Shown piece by piece: positions 35,892 to 47,473 of a stretch of DNA of 64,000 nt. Below the pieces are notes generated by a model that saw nothing but the letters and a program-made list of their open reading frames with translations, was not told the DNA's origin and made no database searches. The number at the start of each line of letters is the position of its first letter. Within the stretch, counting starts at the first letter, position 1. This stretch comes from Citrus sinensis (taxonomy: Eukaryota > Streptophyta > Magnoliopsida > Sapindales > Rutaceae). The DNA lies in assembly GCF_022201045.2 (NCBI RefSeq), contig NC_068558.1, positions 7,283,501 to 7,347,500 of the forward strand. The letters are read 5' to 3'. Made by a program: the position numbers and the translations under genes.

Positions 35892-37200
35892 TAAAATTTT
35901 AAAAAATAATGGGTCAGAGAGAATGAGACCCACTTACTCTATCAAATAACAAAACTTGAGTGAGTAGTTGATCTTATCACCTCAACAGGCTTAACAATTT
36001 TTTCTCCTGATAAAAATTCGTTAGCTTTTATTTTTCAATCTCATTTGAAAAATCTTTGGTGATGCTCTTAAAAGTCTCTCACTTTCATAGGTCTTTAGAA
36101 TTATTACGAAGTATTTATTTAATGGGATATTTGTGAGAGAAGACTTGTATGACTTTTGAGATTAACTTGTCTATGAAACCATTAAAATTAAAATAAAAGA
36201 GGAAAAAAATGTATGACTTTTGGTGATGCTCTTAAAAGCCTCTCACTTTCGTAAGTAGTTTGAATTATTACGAAGTATTTGTTTAATGAGAATTTTGTGA
36301 GAGAAGACTTGTATAACTTTTGAGATAAACGTGTCTATGAAACCATTAAAAAAATAAATTAAAAAAAGTCTCTACGAAAACTAAATAGAAATCATTTATT
36401 TCTTTAATTTATTTTCAAAATATATATTTTTTCTTTGTTTCCATAAATTCAACAAAGTCGGAGGTGAAACAGAAAGCTCCTGCTACAAGTAAGTCGTCGA
36501 TGCCTCTTTTGTGAAACATGTCCGGTGTCCCCACGATGAGCTTTTCAAAACGTTGATGCTTACCACCGCTTTGGCTCCCTTTTACCTCTAATTTCCCAAA
36601 AGGCAATGAGAATTTCACTTGCATCTACCTGTGGAGTTTCGTAGCAAGTCCACGAACGATGGTTCAAGAATCGAGTGAGAACAATAAAACTACTCATAAA
36701 ATGCATCGCGATTGGCGACACGACGAGGAGTAAACCCAATCAATCTTTTAAATCATTTTGCGTCAATTTCTAATTTGTCTCTTGCGTCACGCGATGATGC
36801 GTTACCACCATACGTAGTTAAATATTAATTCCGTCAACCACTCCAAAGTCTAAAGGTCCCTGTATATACAATGATGTAAATTCACAAGCTGTTTGTGGAA
36901 ATTGGCCCGACGACGACTCATCATATTGATAGCATATTTAAATGAATATTTCACATTATTATCAAATCTTAGATTCACCATTTTATTCGTGCTATGAAAT
37001 TGGAACATCAAGGAAACATCCAGCATACTTACCAGGACTTTTAAAAGGGTTACCCCATTTTAAAGGGGTTGCCCCATTCAACTGCCATGTGAAATGGGTA
37101 AAGGAAGTTGCAATGAAGGAAGACCGACCGACCCTGTATTTGGCTAATTTTGCATTGCTCTTTTTCACCTTCTTTTCCTTCAGACTTGACCCTTAGTCAA
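35892..37200. other. Intergenic DNA with a 163-bp tandem duplication
   Basis: 36059-36194 and 36222-36352 are diverged direct copies, both starting GTGATGCTCTTAAAAG and containing GTGAGAGAAGACTTGTAT. A 69-codon minus-strand frame at 36415-36624 has no recognisable homology. The rest is the 5' flank of the EF-hand gene. Confidence 0.55.
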
Positions 37201-37208
37201 CTCTTCAA

Positions 37209-37215
37209 TATAAAG
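37209..37215 (+). promoter_or_regulatory. Candidate TATA box of the EF-hand gene
   Basis: TATAAAG lies 127 bp upstream of the ATG at 37342 and is followed at once by the RY-type repeat GCATGCATGC. Placement fits a core promoter with a short 5' UTR. Confidence 0.45.
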
Positions 37216-37341
37216 GACAGATGCATGCATGCAACCACTTCGCGTCTGAGTAAGTTATATTTCAATTCTTTGCCTTTGCCTGTTTGCCATTTGCCAATTG
37301 TAGTATAACATTTCTCGATCCATCCTTTTCCACTTCTTGAT

Positions 37342-37908
37342 ATGGAGATTACGAATCTTGATAGCATACCAGCCTGCAGCCACTTTTCTCCCGTTGAAAT
37401 TCTGTTAGTCTTGATCATTCTTAACTGTCTCATTATTCTCCGAGACATCTCCTCGAGTTTCCATTGTGTCTTTCGAGTCTTCAGTGGCATATTTTCTAAT
37501 ATAAAGAAGATACAACTTTGTGCTGACAAAAATATTGTAAATAAGGAACCCGAAGCTGCAGAGTCGGCCATCAATGCAGAAGATTCAGGGAGGGAGAAGA
37601 TGATGACGGTTGAAGAAGTGAGAATGACGATGGAGGAACTGGCGGGGCTGGAAGAGAAGATTGATGGGCTGTTCGAGGAAGGGGAGCCGAGCCTGGAGGA
37701 AGTGAAAGCAGCGTTTGCCCTGTTCGATAAGAACGAAGATGGGTTCATTGATGCATCCGAGCTGAGGAATGTTCTTTGTGGGTTAAGTCTAGCAGAAGCG
37801 TCAGAAGCTGAATGCACAAACATGATTACCTCATTTGATGATGACAAAGATGGGCGGATAGATTTTTGTGAATTCGTCAAACTTTTGGATCGAAGTTTCT
37901 CCTCCTAA
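37342..37908 (+). CDS. Calmodulin-like EF-hand protein with N-terminal membrane anchor (CML45/46-like)
   Basis: Single exon, 188 aa. Two canonical EF-hand loops are present: DKNEDGFIDASE (129-140) and DDDKDGRIDFCE (166-177), both with acidic residues at positions 1, 3, 5 and 12 and the central Gly. Residues about 18-34 (EILLVLIILNCLIILR) form a hydrophobic segment, so the protein is probably membrane-anchored or secreted through it with the EF-hand pair exposed. A variable acidic linker lies at 65-125. Plant CMLs relay calcium signals by binding target proteins. This arrangement (hydrophobic N-terminus, one C-terminal EF pair, no intron) resembles the CML45/CML46 group; exact orthology needs a tree. 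Confidence 0.88.
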   Translation: MEITNLDSIPACSHFSPVEILLVLIILNCLIILRDISSSFHCVFRVFSGIFSNIKKIQLCADKNIVNKEPEAAESAINAEDSGREKMMTVEEVRMTMEELAGLEEKIDGLFEEGEPSLEEVKAAFALFDKNEDGFIDASELRNVLCGLSLAEASEAECTNMITSFDDDKDGRIDFCEFVKLLDRSFSS

Positions 37909-38911
37909 CTAATTAATTTGTTAACGTTAATTAGTATCTTCTCAATTTGGCATATCATATTTATAATATCATGCGTTTACTACTATTATGGTTTCCATGT
38001 ACTTCCAAACCGCAAATTACTACCGGAATTGCAATATAATTAAAAACAATTTTTTTTTCTTTTTATGAGTAATTTTTTTTTTTGAGATTTTTTTATGAGT
38101 AATCTTACGAGTACATACTTTGCATCATATGATGCGTCGTTATTTAATATGTGGTGTATACTATCATATTAGTGATAGAAAAATTACGCCAACACACACT
38201 TAACATATATCAAGTAATTAATAATTAGTGATATATTGTTTGCTCATTCCTTTAACAAGACAATAGTAGAAGGGAAAAAAAGAGAAAAAAGAAAAAGTAA
38301 AAAAGAGAGGATGCTTATCTTCTTTTATTGGTCCTCTCATATAAAATTGTGAATGTAATAAAGATTGACGAAATCCAAAGAGTGTCGCTAGATGGCTAGA
38401 AAAATGAGAAAAAACTGAGAGAAACGGACACGATACCTTTTTTTTTCCTCTCACTATTTTCTCAACTTTCTCTCTCTCTCTCTTCTCTTAGTAAATTTTT
38501 TCTTCTCTTAATTTTCTCTCAATTTTCTTGACGTTTAGTATTTTTAGATCCAAATAAGTTTACTCCGGAGAGTTAAATGTTAGAAAAACTGCCAAACCTA
38601 AACTAGTTACCAAAGAATGCAACAATAATATTGAAAACAAGAGTGGACAATAACTTTATTTTAATATATCGTTTCTCCTTGGAAGTGTTACAAAGAGGAA
38701 TTATTTGTAACTAAATCACTTGAAAAAGTAGATAATTATTTGATTATTTGATGACATTTTTCTACAAAAGTTACGACTATTATTATAATAATCCATTAGC
38801 ACAGTAGAAGATAGGGAGTTGCAATTTACTTCAAGCTGTTCACATTGTTCCCCGTTTTCTGGACAATCCGAATAAATTAAAGACGCGTATTTGGGAGTCG
38901 AATTTTGTTAT
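37909..38911. other. Intergenic DNA
   Basis: AT-rich, with CT/TC-rich tracts near 38460-38530. I see no gene or bounded repeat. Confidence 0.4.
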
Positions 38912-38920
38912 TACTTTTAA

Positions 38921-39042
38921 GGAGCCGGCTAAGTTACGTTAAACGTAACTTACGTCAGGCACATCAATAATTGTGGGTCCGATCACTGTACATTGTTGCT
39001 GTGTCTGGCGTAAGTTACATTTAACGTAACTTAGCCAGAACC
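38921..39042. mobile_element. Mutator-type MITE (122 bp)
   Basis: It is almost a pure foldback. The left arm is GGAGCCGGCTAAGTTACGTT and the right arm, reverse-complemented, is GGTTCTGGCTAAGTTACGTT; the arms extend about 35 bp. A perfect 9-bp TSD TACTTTTAA lies at 38912-38920 and 39043-39051. Confidence 0.85.
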
Positions 39043-39051
39043 TACTTTTAA

Positions 39052-39482
39052 ATGCTCTGAGAGAATTAACAAAGGAAAAGATAAAAACAAGCAAAATCGT
39101 TCTAATCTTAGACGGTGTAGCAATGGCACGTCAGATATAATCTTATCACATAAATAAACAATTTCATATTGTTACAACGTTAACATAAATAAAATTGTAC
39201 TTTAATTAAAAACATCATGCCTGAAAATTAAATATGAAATTGTCTAAGAAATACCAAGAACTTAATATTTAAATTTTAACTTAAATCTCATCGCATACAA
39301 CACTTTGGTACTCATAATAGTCAATATTATTAATAAATAGAGGTAAACGAGTATTGTTAAGGTAGATCAGCAGTCTTATAGACAATACAATCTCGTTCTA
39401 AGCTTAATTTTTATTAGGAAAATAACTCACACAAACAGCTGTGAATAAAGCAGAAACAAACTATTTCCTTTTTTATGTGATA
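39052..39482. other. Intergenic DNA left of the LINE
   Basis: AT-rich, nothing recognisable. Confidence 0.4.
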
Positions 39483-39826
39483 AAAACGAGATGTGTATCA
39501 GAGTTGATGTAAAATTTCGCTGCGATTCATCTCTCCCTCTTTCTTCTCTGAAGAACAAAATGGGTGTTAAAAAGTGAGCCCTCGTGGCTCTTGTTGTCAC
39601 CCGCATAAAGTTGGGTTTCTTATCTTCAAATTTCTTGTTTTTATTAACATTTATCTTTATTTTGCTGCCCTTTCTCAAGTTCAATCTCAGGGAGCTGTTT
39701 TTTCTGCTCTATGGGTTTTCTTCAAAAGTCTCTGAAATAGCAAAGTCTTTCAGTCAACCTCAACTTAGGAGCTCTGTTTAGCCTGGGTGAGAGGCCTTTT
39801 CCGCTCCTAGCTGCGGAAGCCAAAAA

Positions 39827-41398
39827 ATGGATACAGAAGAGTTGATCCGAAGATGTAAAGGAATCTCTTTGAATGGAGAAACAAGGGGAAAAGTGACCTT
39901 CAGAGGAAATATGAAGCTGAAGGGAGAAAAAATTGTTGCCGGATGCTTAATGGGAAATGTGCTACATAATAGAGAAGTAAACTTAGAAGGGCTAAGGTCA
40001 GCCATGTCTCAGGTGTGGAGAACAGTGAGAGAAGTAAGGATTGAGGAGCTGGGGGATAACATTTTCATGTTCAAGTTTGCAACTGAAGCGAACAAGAAAC
40101 GGATCTTAACAGGGGGTCCATGGCACTTCAATAGAGCTCTAATGGTTTTGATTGAACCAACTGGCCTGGGTGAGGTAACAAAGCAGTCCTTTTCTCATGC
40201 ATCTTTTTGGGTTCAAATACATAATGTTCCCATTATGTGTATGAATGAGAAAACAATTAGAGAATTTGGGAAAGAAATTGGAAAGGTAGAGGAAGTGGGT
40301 ACCAATGCCGAAGGAGAGTGCATAGGCAAGTATGCAAGGCTAAGAGTCTCGGTTGATGTAACAAAACCCCTAGTAAAGATTTTAAGTTTGGAACCAGAGG
40401 AGGATGAAAGAGTAGTGGAGATTGGAGACATGGAAAAGGAAAGTTGTGAGGCCGAACAAGGGGATGGAAAAAAGAAAGAAATCTTTATGCCGGTACTATA
40501 CGAAAAGCTGCCGGATTTTTGCTATGTATGTGGCTGTGTTGGGCATCAATTTAGGGAGTGTAACCAGTATAAAGGTCAAACTAGAGATGAGATGGCTTAT
40601 GGACCATGGTTGAAAGCACTTACAAATGCAGAAAAACTAAAGTTGAATAAAGGGAAAGAACGATGGAAGATGGATGATGATAACCAAAGGCGTAATGTGC
40701 AATCCCAGCCAAAAGCTCAGGAAAACTCAGGGAGGGAGCTGCAACTGGTGAACAAAAGCAGTGAAGAAAACAGCAAAGGTGGGTCAACCCGACACCAACC
40801 CGATTCAGATGCAAGCAGTCCAAAGGGGGTTGAGGTGGTTTTCTCAAAAGTGTCAGAAAAAAGTGGCCAAAAGCTGGTGTGCTCAGCTGCATCTGAACAT
40901 GTAACAGAAGCATGGGGCAGTGCAGCAGAAATCAAAAATGCAAATGAGCGGGAATTCAGAGACGGAAATGCACCAAATAAAAATGAAAAAGAAAAAGAAA
41001 AAGAGTTTCAGTACTCTCAAGGAAGCCAGGCCCAAGTTAAGGAAAGCCCAAATGAACCTCATGCTGAATCAGGCCTAGGAGAAACTGCTAGAACTTATGC
41101 AACACAGAAAAAAATAAAAAAGCGTAAATGGAAGCTGCAAGCAAGAGCTATCGAGCGAACTCCAGTGAATGTTGAGAGAGTAAAAAATCTTAAAAGGTTT
41201 AATGGAGAATTTAACGGGGACAGCCCAGAGGCAAAAAGGAGAAGGCAAAGCAGTGAGTTTCAAACTGAAAGCTGCGCGTCAGAAGCTAAGGGCAAGTGGG
41301 AACTGGAAATTCAGCAAACAAGAGAAGTGGAGATGATAGTCACAAACATGGAGGAATTAACGGCGGAGGCTGGGTGCCAGCCCCGCCGACAGCTATGA
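39827..41398 (+). CDS. LINE ORF1 (DUF4283 and CCHC zinc-knuckle RNA-binding protein)
   Basis: 523 aa, intact. Residues about 1-170 match the DUF4283 domain of plant L1 ORF1 (for example FMFKFATEANKKRILTGGPW and HNVPIMCMN). A CCHC knuckle CYVCGCVGHQFREC (C-X2-C-X4-H-X4-C) lies at about residue 227. The C-terminal 280 residues are charged and low complexity with basic clusters (KKIKKRKWK, EAKRRRQ). ORF1 coats the element RNA and supports target-primed reverse transcription. Its TGA overlaps the ORF2 ATG in ATGA at 41395-41398. Confidence 0.9.
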   Translation: MDTEELIRRCKGISLNGETRGKVTFRGNMKLKGEKIVAGCLMGNVLHNREVNLEGLRSAMSQVWRTVREVRIEELGDNIFMFKFATEANKKRILTGGPWHFNRALMVLIEPTGLGEVTKQSFSHASFWVQIHNVPIMCMNEKTIREFGKEIGKVEEVGTNAEGECIGKYARLRVSVDVTKPLVKILSLEPEEDERVVEIGDMEKESCEAEQGDGKKKEIFMPVLYEKLPDFCYVCGCVGHQFRECNQYKGQTRDEMAYGPWLKALTNAEKLKLNKGKERWKMDDDNQRRNVQSQPKAQENSGRELQLVNKSSEENSKGGSTRHQPDSDASSPKGVEVVFSKVSEKSGQKLVCSAASEHVTEAWGSAAEIKNANEREFRDGNAPNKNEKEKEKEFQYSQGSQAQVKESPNEPHAESGLGETARTYATQKKIKKRKWKLQARAIERTPVNVERVKNLKRFNGEFNGDSPEAKRRRQSSEFQTESCASEAKGKWELEIQQTREVEMIVTNMEELTAEAGCQPRRQL

Positions 41399-44300
41399 GG
41401 ATTATATCTTGGAATGCTCGGGGGATGGGGAATGACCGAGCATTTTGTAAAGCTCAAAAAATTCTCCAGTTGCACAGGCCACAGATTATGTTTCTCAATG
41501 AAACAAAGCTGTGGTCTGGGCAAATGCAAGAAAAAGGTAAAGCTTTAAAGTTTGAGAATTGTTTAGCTGTTAGTAGAGATGGTTTGAGTGGTGGGCTGGC
41601 TTTGTTATGGAATTCGGAGGTTGTAGTGGATATTAAATCCTACAGTAGACACCATATAGATGCAGTGGTTCATGTTGATAATGGTAGCTACTGGAGATGT
41701 CCAGGAATATATGGGCACCCTGAATCAGATAAAAAAACAACATACTTGGACATTGATGCGAAGGTTAGCTGGTCTATCCTCTCTGCCGTGGCTTTGTTTT
41801 GGAGATTTTAATGAGATATTACACCTGAAGGAGAAGACTTGCAAGCAAAAAAGGAGTGTGCTTGCTGTAAATGAGTTTAGAGAGGCTGTAAAGTTCTGTG
41901 GGTTGATAGATTTAGGGAGCAAAGGCCGGCCTTTTACCTGGTCAAACAGGAGATTTGGAACTCACTTGGTAGAGGAAAGATTAGATAGGTTCTTTTGCTG
42001 TAAGAGTTGGGGAAGTTTTTTTCAGGAACCAGCAGCTGAGACTCAGGAGACTTGGACTTCTGATCATAACCCAATTTTGTTTTTGGTAGAAGAGAAAGGA
42101 AAAAGCACAAAGCTCAGTAAACGAGTTTTCTCAAGAACTCACTATGAAGACATGTGGAGTCCATATGAGAAATGTAAAGAAATTGTGCTTTCTGAATGGC
42201 AGTGCAAGAGAATGTGGAAAGATACAGACCCTGTTTCTGTTTTTAAAAAAGCAACTAAGGAGTCTTTGGCTGAGCTGAAACTTTGGAGTAAACAAGCCTT
42301 TGGAGGGAGAGAGAAGAAGCTAAAGAAGTTATTGGCTGAACTGAAAAACTATAAGGACAACAACAATCATTATAGTAGTGGCGATCAAGTAAAGCTCTTG
42401 GAAAGACAAATAGATGATTTGCTCTTGGATGAAGAGATCTATTGGAGACAGAGGTCTAGAGCAGTTTGGCTACAAGAAGGGGATAAAAACACCAAGTTTT
42501 TCCATTCCAAAGCTTCAGCTCGGAAAAGGAAAAATTGGATCAGTGGAATTGTTGATGAAAATAACAGATGGTCTGAGGAAGCAGAGGATATCGAGAGAAT
42601 GTTATGCGAATATTATCATAACCTCTTCACATCAACAAATCCCTCCCAACAGCATCTGGAGCTAGCCCTCAGAAACATGCCTCGCAAAGTCACAGCAGAA
42701 ATGAATTCCCATCTGGACCAGCCTTTCACAGAAGCAGAAATTCTAGAAGCTCTGAGTCAGATGCATCCAACGAAAGCCCCTGGCCCAGATGGCCTCCCAG
42801 CGGTTTTTTTCCAGAAGCATTGGGCATCAGTCAGCGAAGGAGTGATAGCCACATGTCTGCACATCCTCAATGATGGAGGTAATATAGCTCCTCTGAACCA
42901 TACCTTCATTTGCTTAATTCCAAAAATTACAATGCCTAAGACAGTGATGGAGTATAGACCGATCAGTCTTTGTAATGTTATCTATAGGATCATTGCAAAA
43001 ACTATAGCGAATAGGCTGAAGTTAATCCTAGATTCTGTAATTTCACCAACTCAAAGTGCCTTTGTACCAAATAGGCTCATAACCGATAATATAATTGTTG
43101 GGTATGAGTGTCTTCATAAGATTAGGCATAGCAAGAATAAAAAGTATGGTCTAGTGGCTTTGAAATTAGACATTAGCAAAGCATATGATAGGGTGGAGTG
43201 GGAATTCTTAAGATGCACTTTGGTAAGGTTGGGTTTCTCTCACAAATTGGTAGAACTGGTCATGAGATGTATTTCTACAACATCTTTCTCTGTGCTAATC
43301 AATGGGGTAGCAAAAGGCCTTATCCAGCCTCAAAGAGGCTTAAGACAAGGCTGCCCTCTCTCGCCATATTTGTTCATTATCTGTGCTGAGGTTTTCACAA
43401 ATCTTTTGCACCAAGTTGAATCAAATCAGCTGATTCATGGTTTAAAATTCAGCGGGAACTTGTCTATTACTCACCTTCTATTTGCAGATGATAGCTTGGT
43501 TTTCACAAGAGCCACTAAAGAGGATTGTACGAATCTGAAGCAGCTTTTTGATTGCTATGCTGCTGCCTCAGGGCAAATCTTCAATTTTGAAAAGTCCTCC
43601 ATGTTCTTCAGTGAAAATGCCAAGCAAGGGCAGATATCGACAATTAAGGATATCTTTCAGCTTCAGGTGGCCTCAAGACATGAAAAGTATCTAGGGCTTC
43701 CCTCAATGGTGGGGAGGAAAAAAACCAGCTTCTTCAACGAAATCAAGCTCAGAATTATAAACAAAATCTCCAATTGGCAAGCAAATTTTTTCTCGAGTGG
43801 AGGGAAGGAGATTCTTATAAAAGCAGTAGCTCAAGCAATGCCTGCCTATGCCATGAGCGTTTTTAAGCTCCCCCTAGGACTATGTGAGGATATGCAGAGG
43901 GCCATTGCTGGTTTTTGGTGGGGAAAAAAAGGGAGAAAAGATCTATTCACTGGTCCAAGTGGGAAAGATTGTGTCAAGCTAAAAAGAGAGGGGGATTGGG
44001 CTTCCGAGATTTGTCCAGTTTTAACCAAGCGCTAGTAGCAAAGCAGAGCTGGAGGATCATCCAAGCACCAGAATCGCTTGTAGCTAAGGTGATGAAGGAA
44101 AAATATTTCAGGCATTCAGGTTTTATGGAAGCACAAATTGGTTCAAACCCCTCTTATATATGGAGGAGCATATTGTGGGGAAGAGAGGTTATTCGCAAGG
44201 GCCTTAAATGGAGAATTGGAGATGGAAAGCTAGTGAAAGTGTACCAAAGTGGCTGGTTACCAAGACCAGAAACGTTCAAACCAATATCACCTCCAAGCCT

Positions 44301-45522
44301 TCCCCTGGATACAACCGTATTAGTTTTGATTGATGAAGATCATTGCTGGAGAGATGATGTAATAAGACAACATTTCCATCAAGAAGATGCTACACAAATT
44401 CTAAAAATCCCTCTGCCAAGACAACTAAGTCCAGACCAAGTTTTGTGGCATTATGACAAGAAGGGTAATTATTCAGTCAAGAGTGGTTATCAACTAGCTT
44501 TACAAATGAAGTTCCCAAACAGGCCTAGCAGCTCAAAGGAAGACAAAAATTCATGGAACTCAATTTGGTATCTGCAAATTCCGAAGAAAGTGAAGATTTT
44601 TATGTGGAGGGCAACAAATGACTTGCTGCCCACATCAGAGAATTTATGGAAGAGAAGGATTTTACAAACCCCCTGGTGTTAGAGATGCAGGAATCATAAA
44701 GAGACTATCTTTCACTCGTTGTTTGACTGTAAAGCCTCGCGAAAAATTTGGAAGCTTACAACCTTTGAAGAGGAAGTGAAAGCCCTGAAGTGTAAGGATG
44801 TCCTAAGCTTGTTGTTGGCTTTGGCTGATCGAAGAAGCAAGACTGAAATGGAGCTGATAGTTGCTGTGTGTTGGAGTATATGGCACTCGAGAAATCTTTT
44901 TATTTTCCAGAACAAAAAGGAAGATTTCCAACTATCTGTAGCTGGAGCTGAAGCAGAAGCAATAGTTCAGTCCTATAAAAGAATCCAAATGCCACAATTA
45001 CAAGCATTTTCAAATCAAGATTTGGTATCCCATAAACATTGGAAGTGCCCCCCTGCAGGTTGGTTCAAGGTGAATGTTGATGTTGCTATAAAGCTAGAAA
45101 ATCAGAGAGTGGGGTTGGGCATTGTAATTAGAAATTCAGAGGGCAAGTTCATCACAACAGCCATAAAGCCATCAAAATGGCTTGACATAGTGGATTATGC
45201 AGAAGCCGAAGCAACAAGATTCGGGCTGGAAGTAGTTGAAAGTGCAGGGTGTCTACCCTTAATTGTTGAGACAGATTCAAAGGAAGTCACAGATTTAGTT
45301 TCAACTAGAAAAAGCACAAAAGCTGAGATTTTTTGGATTGTTTCTGAGATTCAAGATACGATGAAAAGGCTAAAGCATGTCAAGTTACAGCACTCACCAA
45401 GAACTTGTAATGGTTTTGCTCACACACTTGCTAAGCTAGCTTTAGACTACACTGATTGTGTAATTTGGGAGGACAATCTTTCAACCCATCTTTTGTATCT
45501 ATTCACAGAGTTGAATGATTGA
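41395..45522 (+). pseudogene. LINE ORF2: endonuclease, reverse transcriptase, RNase H (two frameshifts, one stop)
   Basis: It begins MRIISWNARGMGNDRAF, an APE-type endonuclease with NETKLW and SDHNPI motifs. The reverse transcriptase follows, with ALKLDISKAYDRVEW, GLRQGCPLSPYLF and FADD in HLLFADDSLVF. Next are the zf-RVT region (FDCKASRKIW) and an RNase H-like domain (VNVDVAIK ... AEAEATRFGLEV ... VETDSKEV). Frame changes occur in homopolymers: an extra base in the A-run near 41731-41737 (HPESDKK to HTWTLMRRLAGL), and one in GGGGAAAAAAAGGG near 43920-43932 (GFWWGKK to REKRSIHW). A TAG at about 44680 interrupts the zf-RVT cysteine cluster. Otherwise the roughly 1,375-codon frame is complete and no catalytic motif is missing. 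The frameshifts could be assembly errors. Confidence 0.9.
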
Positions 45523-45570
45523 AAGTTATACTTTCATTTCAAAAAAAAAAAAAAAACGAGAAGTGTATCA

Positions 45571-46418
45571 CAAATAAAATGAGATGCATACTATAAATAA
45601 ATAAGCTTAAAATAAATCAATATAATCTAAAATAATAAATCAACTACAATAAATACAAATTTTTACGTGAAAATCCAAATCGAAAACAATTGTGGGACCG
45701 TAGTATGATCTAACCTTCCGCTATATTAATAATGGGATTACAATATAAATTTTTCTCCAGATAACAGTAGATGTTGACAACGTCAAGAATATCAAATAAT
45801 AACCTATGAGAGATAAAATAAAAATTAAAACCAGTAGATATCTATGTTGCCACTTTCTTTTCTTTTTATTTTATATATTTTTTCTTTAACTAATTTCTTC
45901 CAAATCCAAAATTTAATAGTAATTGTATGTCAAACGAGCCTTTTAAACTTTGGACTTTTGGACCATTTAAATGAGATGAACCCAACAACTTTGGGGGATA
46001 TCTTTCGCTAAGATATAATGCATCGACCAATTGTCATCCTTTCATTGGACACAAATCCGACGTGGCAAGATCATCAAACCATCATATCCCGGCATTACAA
46101 AGATCTTCCTACGTGGCCAAAAACGGGCCCAGAGTATCTTTCAAAACCAACAACAACAAAGAAATAGATCTATGGATATTGTCTCAAGATAACGTGATAA
46201 GGTCACTAACTTCTCATTGGCCAATCTAAAATCCACAAACGCATCTTAGCCGTTGGATCAACAAAATCAAAGAAACCAGACCCACGTTAAACAGAGGCCA
46301 CAAATGACAGCTACAAAGGCATGCACACAACATCAAATTTTCATATTTTTTCATTAGCTACCCTTCTTCCACCACCACCACTCCTGCACTACGAGGCTCA
46401 TAACTCTCGTCGGGAAAC
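45571..46418 (+). promoter_or_regulatory. LHCA4 upstream region with light-response motifs
   Basis: Within 360 bp of the ATG are two ACGTGGC boxes (46060-46066 and 46111-46117), an I-box GATAAGG (46196-46202) and CCAAT in ATTGGCCAAT (46216-46225). G-box-like and I-box pairs are typical of light-regulated photosynthesis promoters. Matches are by eye. The first 450 bp of the stretch is plain AT-rich DNA. Confidence 0.5.
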
Positions 46419-47473
46419 ATGGCAACCGTCACAACACAAGCCTCGGCCGCTGTGTTCCGGCCATGCGCATCCAAATCCAGGTTCCTTACTGGGTCTTCGG
46501 GTAAATTAAATAGGGAAGTGGCCTTGAAACCAGTGAGCTCAAGCGCTTCTTTCAAAGTTGAAGCCAAGGGGGAGTGGTTACCGGGCTTGGCCTCGCCAAC
46601 TTACCTCAACGGCAGGTACAAAACTTAACTCAAACAAAACCCCCTCAAAGTCATGTCAACAACTGATGTCACATGCATATATGCGATCAGTTTAGAACAA
46701 TGTCACGTCATATTTTACATTACTTCTAATACCAAATTCTCTATATCCTCCTGATTTTGTAAACAAAGTGTTGCTATCATTTCATGCTACTAAAAATCTA
46801 ACATTTACAAAATCTCTTGATGGTTTTAGCCTCCCCGGTGACAATGGATTTGACCCCTTGGGGCTTGCCGAGGATCCTGAGAACTTGAAGTGGTATGTGC
46901 AAGCCGAGCTTGTGAATTCGCGCTGGGCCATGTTGGGTGTTGTTGGAATGTTGTTGCCCGAAGTTTTCACAAAGATTGGAATTATTAATGTTCCTCAATG
47001 GTATGATGCTGGGAAGGCTGAGTACTTTGCATCATCATCGACCCTTTTCGTGATCGAGTTCATCTTGTTCCACTATGTGGAGATAAGAAGATGGCAAGAC
47101 ATAAAGAACCCAGGAAGTGTCAACCAAGACCCCATTTTCAAGCAGTACAGCTTGCCTCCAAACGAAGTTGGGTACCCCGGTGGCATCTTCAACCCACTCA
47201 ACTTTGCACCCACTGATGAGGCAAAGGAGAAGGAGCTTGCCAATGGTAATAACTCGGCCAAATTGGCTTATTTCTATTGATAAATATTTGCTTTATTTTG
47301 ATTCGGACTAATGTTTTGAGAATTTTGAATGCGCAGGGAGATTGGCAATGTTGGCATTCTTGGGATTTATTGTTCAGCACAATGTGACAGGCAAAGGGCC
47401 ATTTGAAAACCTCCTGCAACATATCTCTGACCCATGGCACAACACCATCGTCCAGACACTTAGTGGTAATTAA
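46419..47473 (+). CDS. LHCA4: Photosystem I light-harvesting chlorophyll a/b protein Lhca4
   Basis: CDS join(46419..46615, 46830..47245, 47337..47473), GT-AG introns, 249 aa. The first about 50 residues are a Ser/Ala/Lys-rich chloroplast transit peptide. The mature protein has three thylakoid helices. Helix B contains the chlorophyll-binding [10 protein letters not shown] (E92, N95, R97) and helix C ends in the matching NGRLAML block encoded across intron 2. The third helix is in [18 protein letters not shown]. Near-full similarity to Lhca4 ([36 protein letters not shown]) identifies it. It forms the Lhca1-Lhca4 dimer of the PSI antenna. Asn95 replaces the His usual at the Chl 603 site, the feature tied to red-shifted chlorophylls in Lhca3/Lhca4. 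SR rather than GR after Asn is a small deviation. Confidence 0.96.

Larger units (their letters stand above)
39501..45555 (+). mobile_element. Near-intact L1-type LINE (6 kb)
   Basis: Two ORFs (39827-41398 and 41395-45522) are followed by a poly(A) tail at 45541-45555. A target site duplication of about 15 bp has one mismatch: ACGAGATGTGTATCA ending at 39500 and ACGAGAAGTGTATCA at 45556-45570. The 5' UTR is about 325 bp. Only two homopolymer frameshifts and one nonsense codon interrupt ORF2, so the copy is young. Confidence 0.93.

Noticed and set aside
36415..36624. 69-codon minus-strand frame
   Set aside because: The peptide looks protein-like but I recognise no family, and no exons connect to it.
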